Below, one piece after another: positions 4,814 through 6,314 of a stretch of DNA of 6,314 nucleotides. The notes beneath the pieces are model-generated. The model worked only from the letters and a program-made list of their open reading frames with translations, made no database searches and was not told the origin of the DNA. The stretch spans positions 1 through 6,314 of the forward strand of contig JAIDJS010000141.1 of the NCBI GenBank assembly GCA_029052085.1, in the 5' to 3' direction. How positions within the stretch are numbered: position 1 is the stretch's first letter; each line of letters opens with the position of its first letter. This stretch comes from Eubacterium sp. Lineage in GTDB: Bacteria > Bacillota > Clostridia > Oscillospirales > Acutalibacteraceae. The position numbers were made by a program, and so were the translations under genes.

Positions 4814-6314
4814 ATATAGTTAATAAGCTAACGCTTCGCCACCTCAAAGAAAACAAAGGCAGAACGATTATCACAACACTGGGTATCTGTGTTTCCGTTG
4901 CTATGATAACCGCAGTATTCGTAAGTATTGCATCCTTTATGAAGTTTTACGGCGATGCAACAATTTTTGAGGCAGGTAATAAGCATGTTGAGTATTACGC
5001 ATTAAGCAATGAACAGGTATCTGCTTTAAAGGCTGATGACAGAATAGATGAAATCGGTTTGTATACCGATTTGCCTGAAGAAAGCGATGGCTTCAGGGTT
5101 GATTCGGATTCATCGTCCAGCATCCGTGTCGGCAATATTTATGCCGGCGATGAAACGAATCTTAAGCAGATGCTTACAAGCAAGATGGATGGCGAGCTTC
5201 CTAAAAATGAACACGAAATCGCTGTTGAACAGTCTTTATTAGAAAAGAATAAGCTTGATTGGAAAATCGGCGAAACGGTTACCATTCAGCTTGGCGAAAG
5301 ATATTATGAATATGATTTTGAAGATGAAAACGGCGAATTCGTTAAAATCAAAGAGCATTTAAAGGGAAGCACCGGCACTTCATCTGAAGAATTTGCGCCT
5401 GCTTATGAAGCGCAGTTTAAAATTGTCGGAATTCTTTATAATAATAACCCAACAAGAAGAAACGGTAAAATCATCCGCGGATTAAGCTCTGATGAAAAGA
5501 AATCTGCTGCTAATGCTACCGTAACGCTTAAAAATCCAAATTATAAATCGCTTGATGTAATTGAGGATATTTCGGAAACGATTGGTGTAAAATACGGCAG
5601 CGAGCAGATGTATATCAACAAGGATTATCTTCAGTCCAAGCTTGCGATTGACGGCGAAAGCATACTGGCAACAAGCATTATACCAATGGGTATAGTTATT
5701 CTTGTTATCATTATGATTGCTTCCGTTGTACTGATTTACAATTCATTCGGTATGTCGCTTTCGGAAAGAACAAGGTATCTTGGTATGCTCGGCAGTGTCG
5801 GTGCAACGAAAAGGCAGAAAAAGAAATCTGTTTATTTTGAGGGTGCAGTTCTTGGCTTGGTTGGTATTCCACTTGGAATTATCGGCGGTGTTATCGGTAT
5901 CGGTGTAACCCTTGAAATTGTAGGCAAAAAAATTATTGAAACCGGAATGCTTTTTGGTGTTGAGGATTCGGCAGTAGAATTTAAGGCGGTTGTTCCGTTA
6001 TGGGCAGTTGTTGGTGTAGTTGTTTTCAGTTTGATTACCATTTTTATTTCAGCAGTGATTCCTGCTAAAAAGGCTTCTTCCATTACGCCTGTTGAGGCAT
6101 TAAGACAAAGTACGGAAATAAAACTTAAAGCAAAAAAAGTTAAATCGCCGAAATATATCCGTAAAATCTTCGGATATGAGGGTGAGCTTGCACACAAAAA
6201 TCTGAAACGAAACGGCAGAAAATCAAGAGTTATTACAGCCTCCATTGCAATTTCTGTTATTCTTTTCCTTTCCGTAAATTATTTCTGTGATATGTTTACT
6301 AGAGTAAATAATGA
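4810..6314 (+). CDS. FtsX/MacB-type ABC permease, 3' truncated
   Basis: The frame is open from a GTG at 4810 to the right edge (501 residues visible). The GTG overlaps the ATPase stop (GTGA) and has a GAGGTGA ribosome site (4796-4802) 7 bases upstream; the next in-frame ATG would remove the conserved L-R-H-L-K-E-N-K-G-R N-terminus. TM1 (about 19-43) is followed by a roughly 240-residue extracytoplasmic MacB-like domain, rich in acidic residues. An FtsX core follows with TM2 (about 287-312), TM3 (344-370) and TM4 (395-420), ending in the typical P-A-K-K-A-S-S-I-T-P-V-E-A-L-R. From about 457, E-L-A-H-K-N-L-K-R-N-G-R-K-S-R-V-I-T-A resembles the N-terminus and leads into another hydrophobic segment. 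A second, duplicated half therefore appears to begin. This differs from the 10-TM BceB layout, where the large external domain lies between TM7 and TM8. Confidence 0.92.
   Translation, partial: MNIVNKLTLRHLKENKGRTIITTLGICVSVAMITAVFVSIASFMKFYGDATIFEAGNKHVEYYALSNEQVSALKADDRIDEIGLYTDLPEESDGFRVDSDSSSSIRVGNIYAGDETNLKQMLTSKMDGELPKNEHEIAVEQSLLEKNKLDWKIGETVTIQLGERYYEYDFEDENGEFVKIKEHLKGSTGTSSEEFAPAYEAQFKIVGILYNNNPTRRNGKIIRGLSSDEKKSAANATVTLKNPNYKSLDVIEDISETIGVKYGSEQMYINKDYLQSKLAIDGESILATSIIPMGIVILVIIMIASVVLIYNSFGMSLSERTRYLGMLGSVGATKRQKKKSVYFEGAVLGLVGIPLGIIGGVIGIGVTLEIVGKKIIETGMLFGVEDSAVEFKAVVPLWAVVGVVVFSLITIFISAVIPAKKASSITPVEALRQSTEIKLKAKKVKSPKYIRKIFGYEGELAHKNLKRNGRKSRVITASIAISVILFLSVNYFCDMFTRVNN

Noticed and set aside
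5048..5242. Alternative-frame open reading frame inside the permease gene
   Set aside because: The continuous permease frame from the GTG at 4810 explains this region; the alternative product has no recognisable features.
5832..6245. 137-codon open frame on the minus strand
   Set aside because: It lies fully inside the conserved FtsX core of the permease and shows no family features; it is an antisense shadow.

Overview
The window looks like chromosome from a low-GC, spore-forming member of the Firmicutes, most likely a gut-type clostridium (Oscillospiraceae/Ruminococcaceae-like). The support is the A/T-rich coding, strong AGGAG-type ribosome binding sites, a spore-coat cotJ pair, a Bacillus-type MazF (EndoA/NdoA) and short U-tract hairpin terminators. 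The genus is an inference; no rRNA or marker gene is present.

Layout. (1) Positions 1-1122, plus strand: the C-terminal part of a GtrB/DPM1-like family 2 glycosyltransferase overlaps a small GtrA-family membrane protein, a pair linked to polyprenyl-phosphate-sugar metabolism and cell-envelope glycosylation. (2) Positions 1155-1612, minus strand: cotJA and cotJB, spore-coat components, converge on the glycosyltransferase operon at a shared hairpin (1128-1147). The usual third member, cotJC, is not next to them. (3) Positions 1793-2134: a solitary mazF-type mRNA endoribonuclease, with no antitoxin gene beside it and closed by a strong terminator. (4) Positions 2272-3944: an OmpR-type response regulator and an intramembrane-sensing histidine kinase, overlapping by 4 nt. 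(5) Positions 4130-6314: a MacB/LolD-type ABC ATPase, overlapping by 4 nt a large FtsX/MacB-type permease that runs off the right edge of the window.

How the parts work together. Blocks 4 and 5 look like one signalling-plus-transport module with two transcription units. A 16-bp palindrome, ATTACAAAATTGTAAT, lies upstream of the ATPase gene, and a 15/16 match lies upstream of the response-regulator gene. The core fits the TNACA-N4-TGTAA box I recall for BceR-type regulators of peptide-antibiotic resistance. The simplest model is that the regulator controls both its own operon and the transporter operon. The transporter is not a standard BceAB, however: its permease has a MacB-like extracytoplasmic domain after TM1 and then begins a second, similar half. 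This two-operator module is the most interesting item in the window; its substrate cannot be read from the sequence.

No insertion sequence, CRISPR array, tRNA or rRNA was recognised. The two longest gaps (1613-1792 and 3945-4129) are each under 200 bases and hold regulatory signals, listed below.
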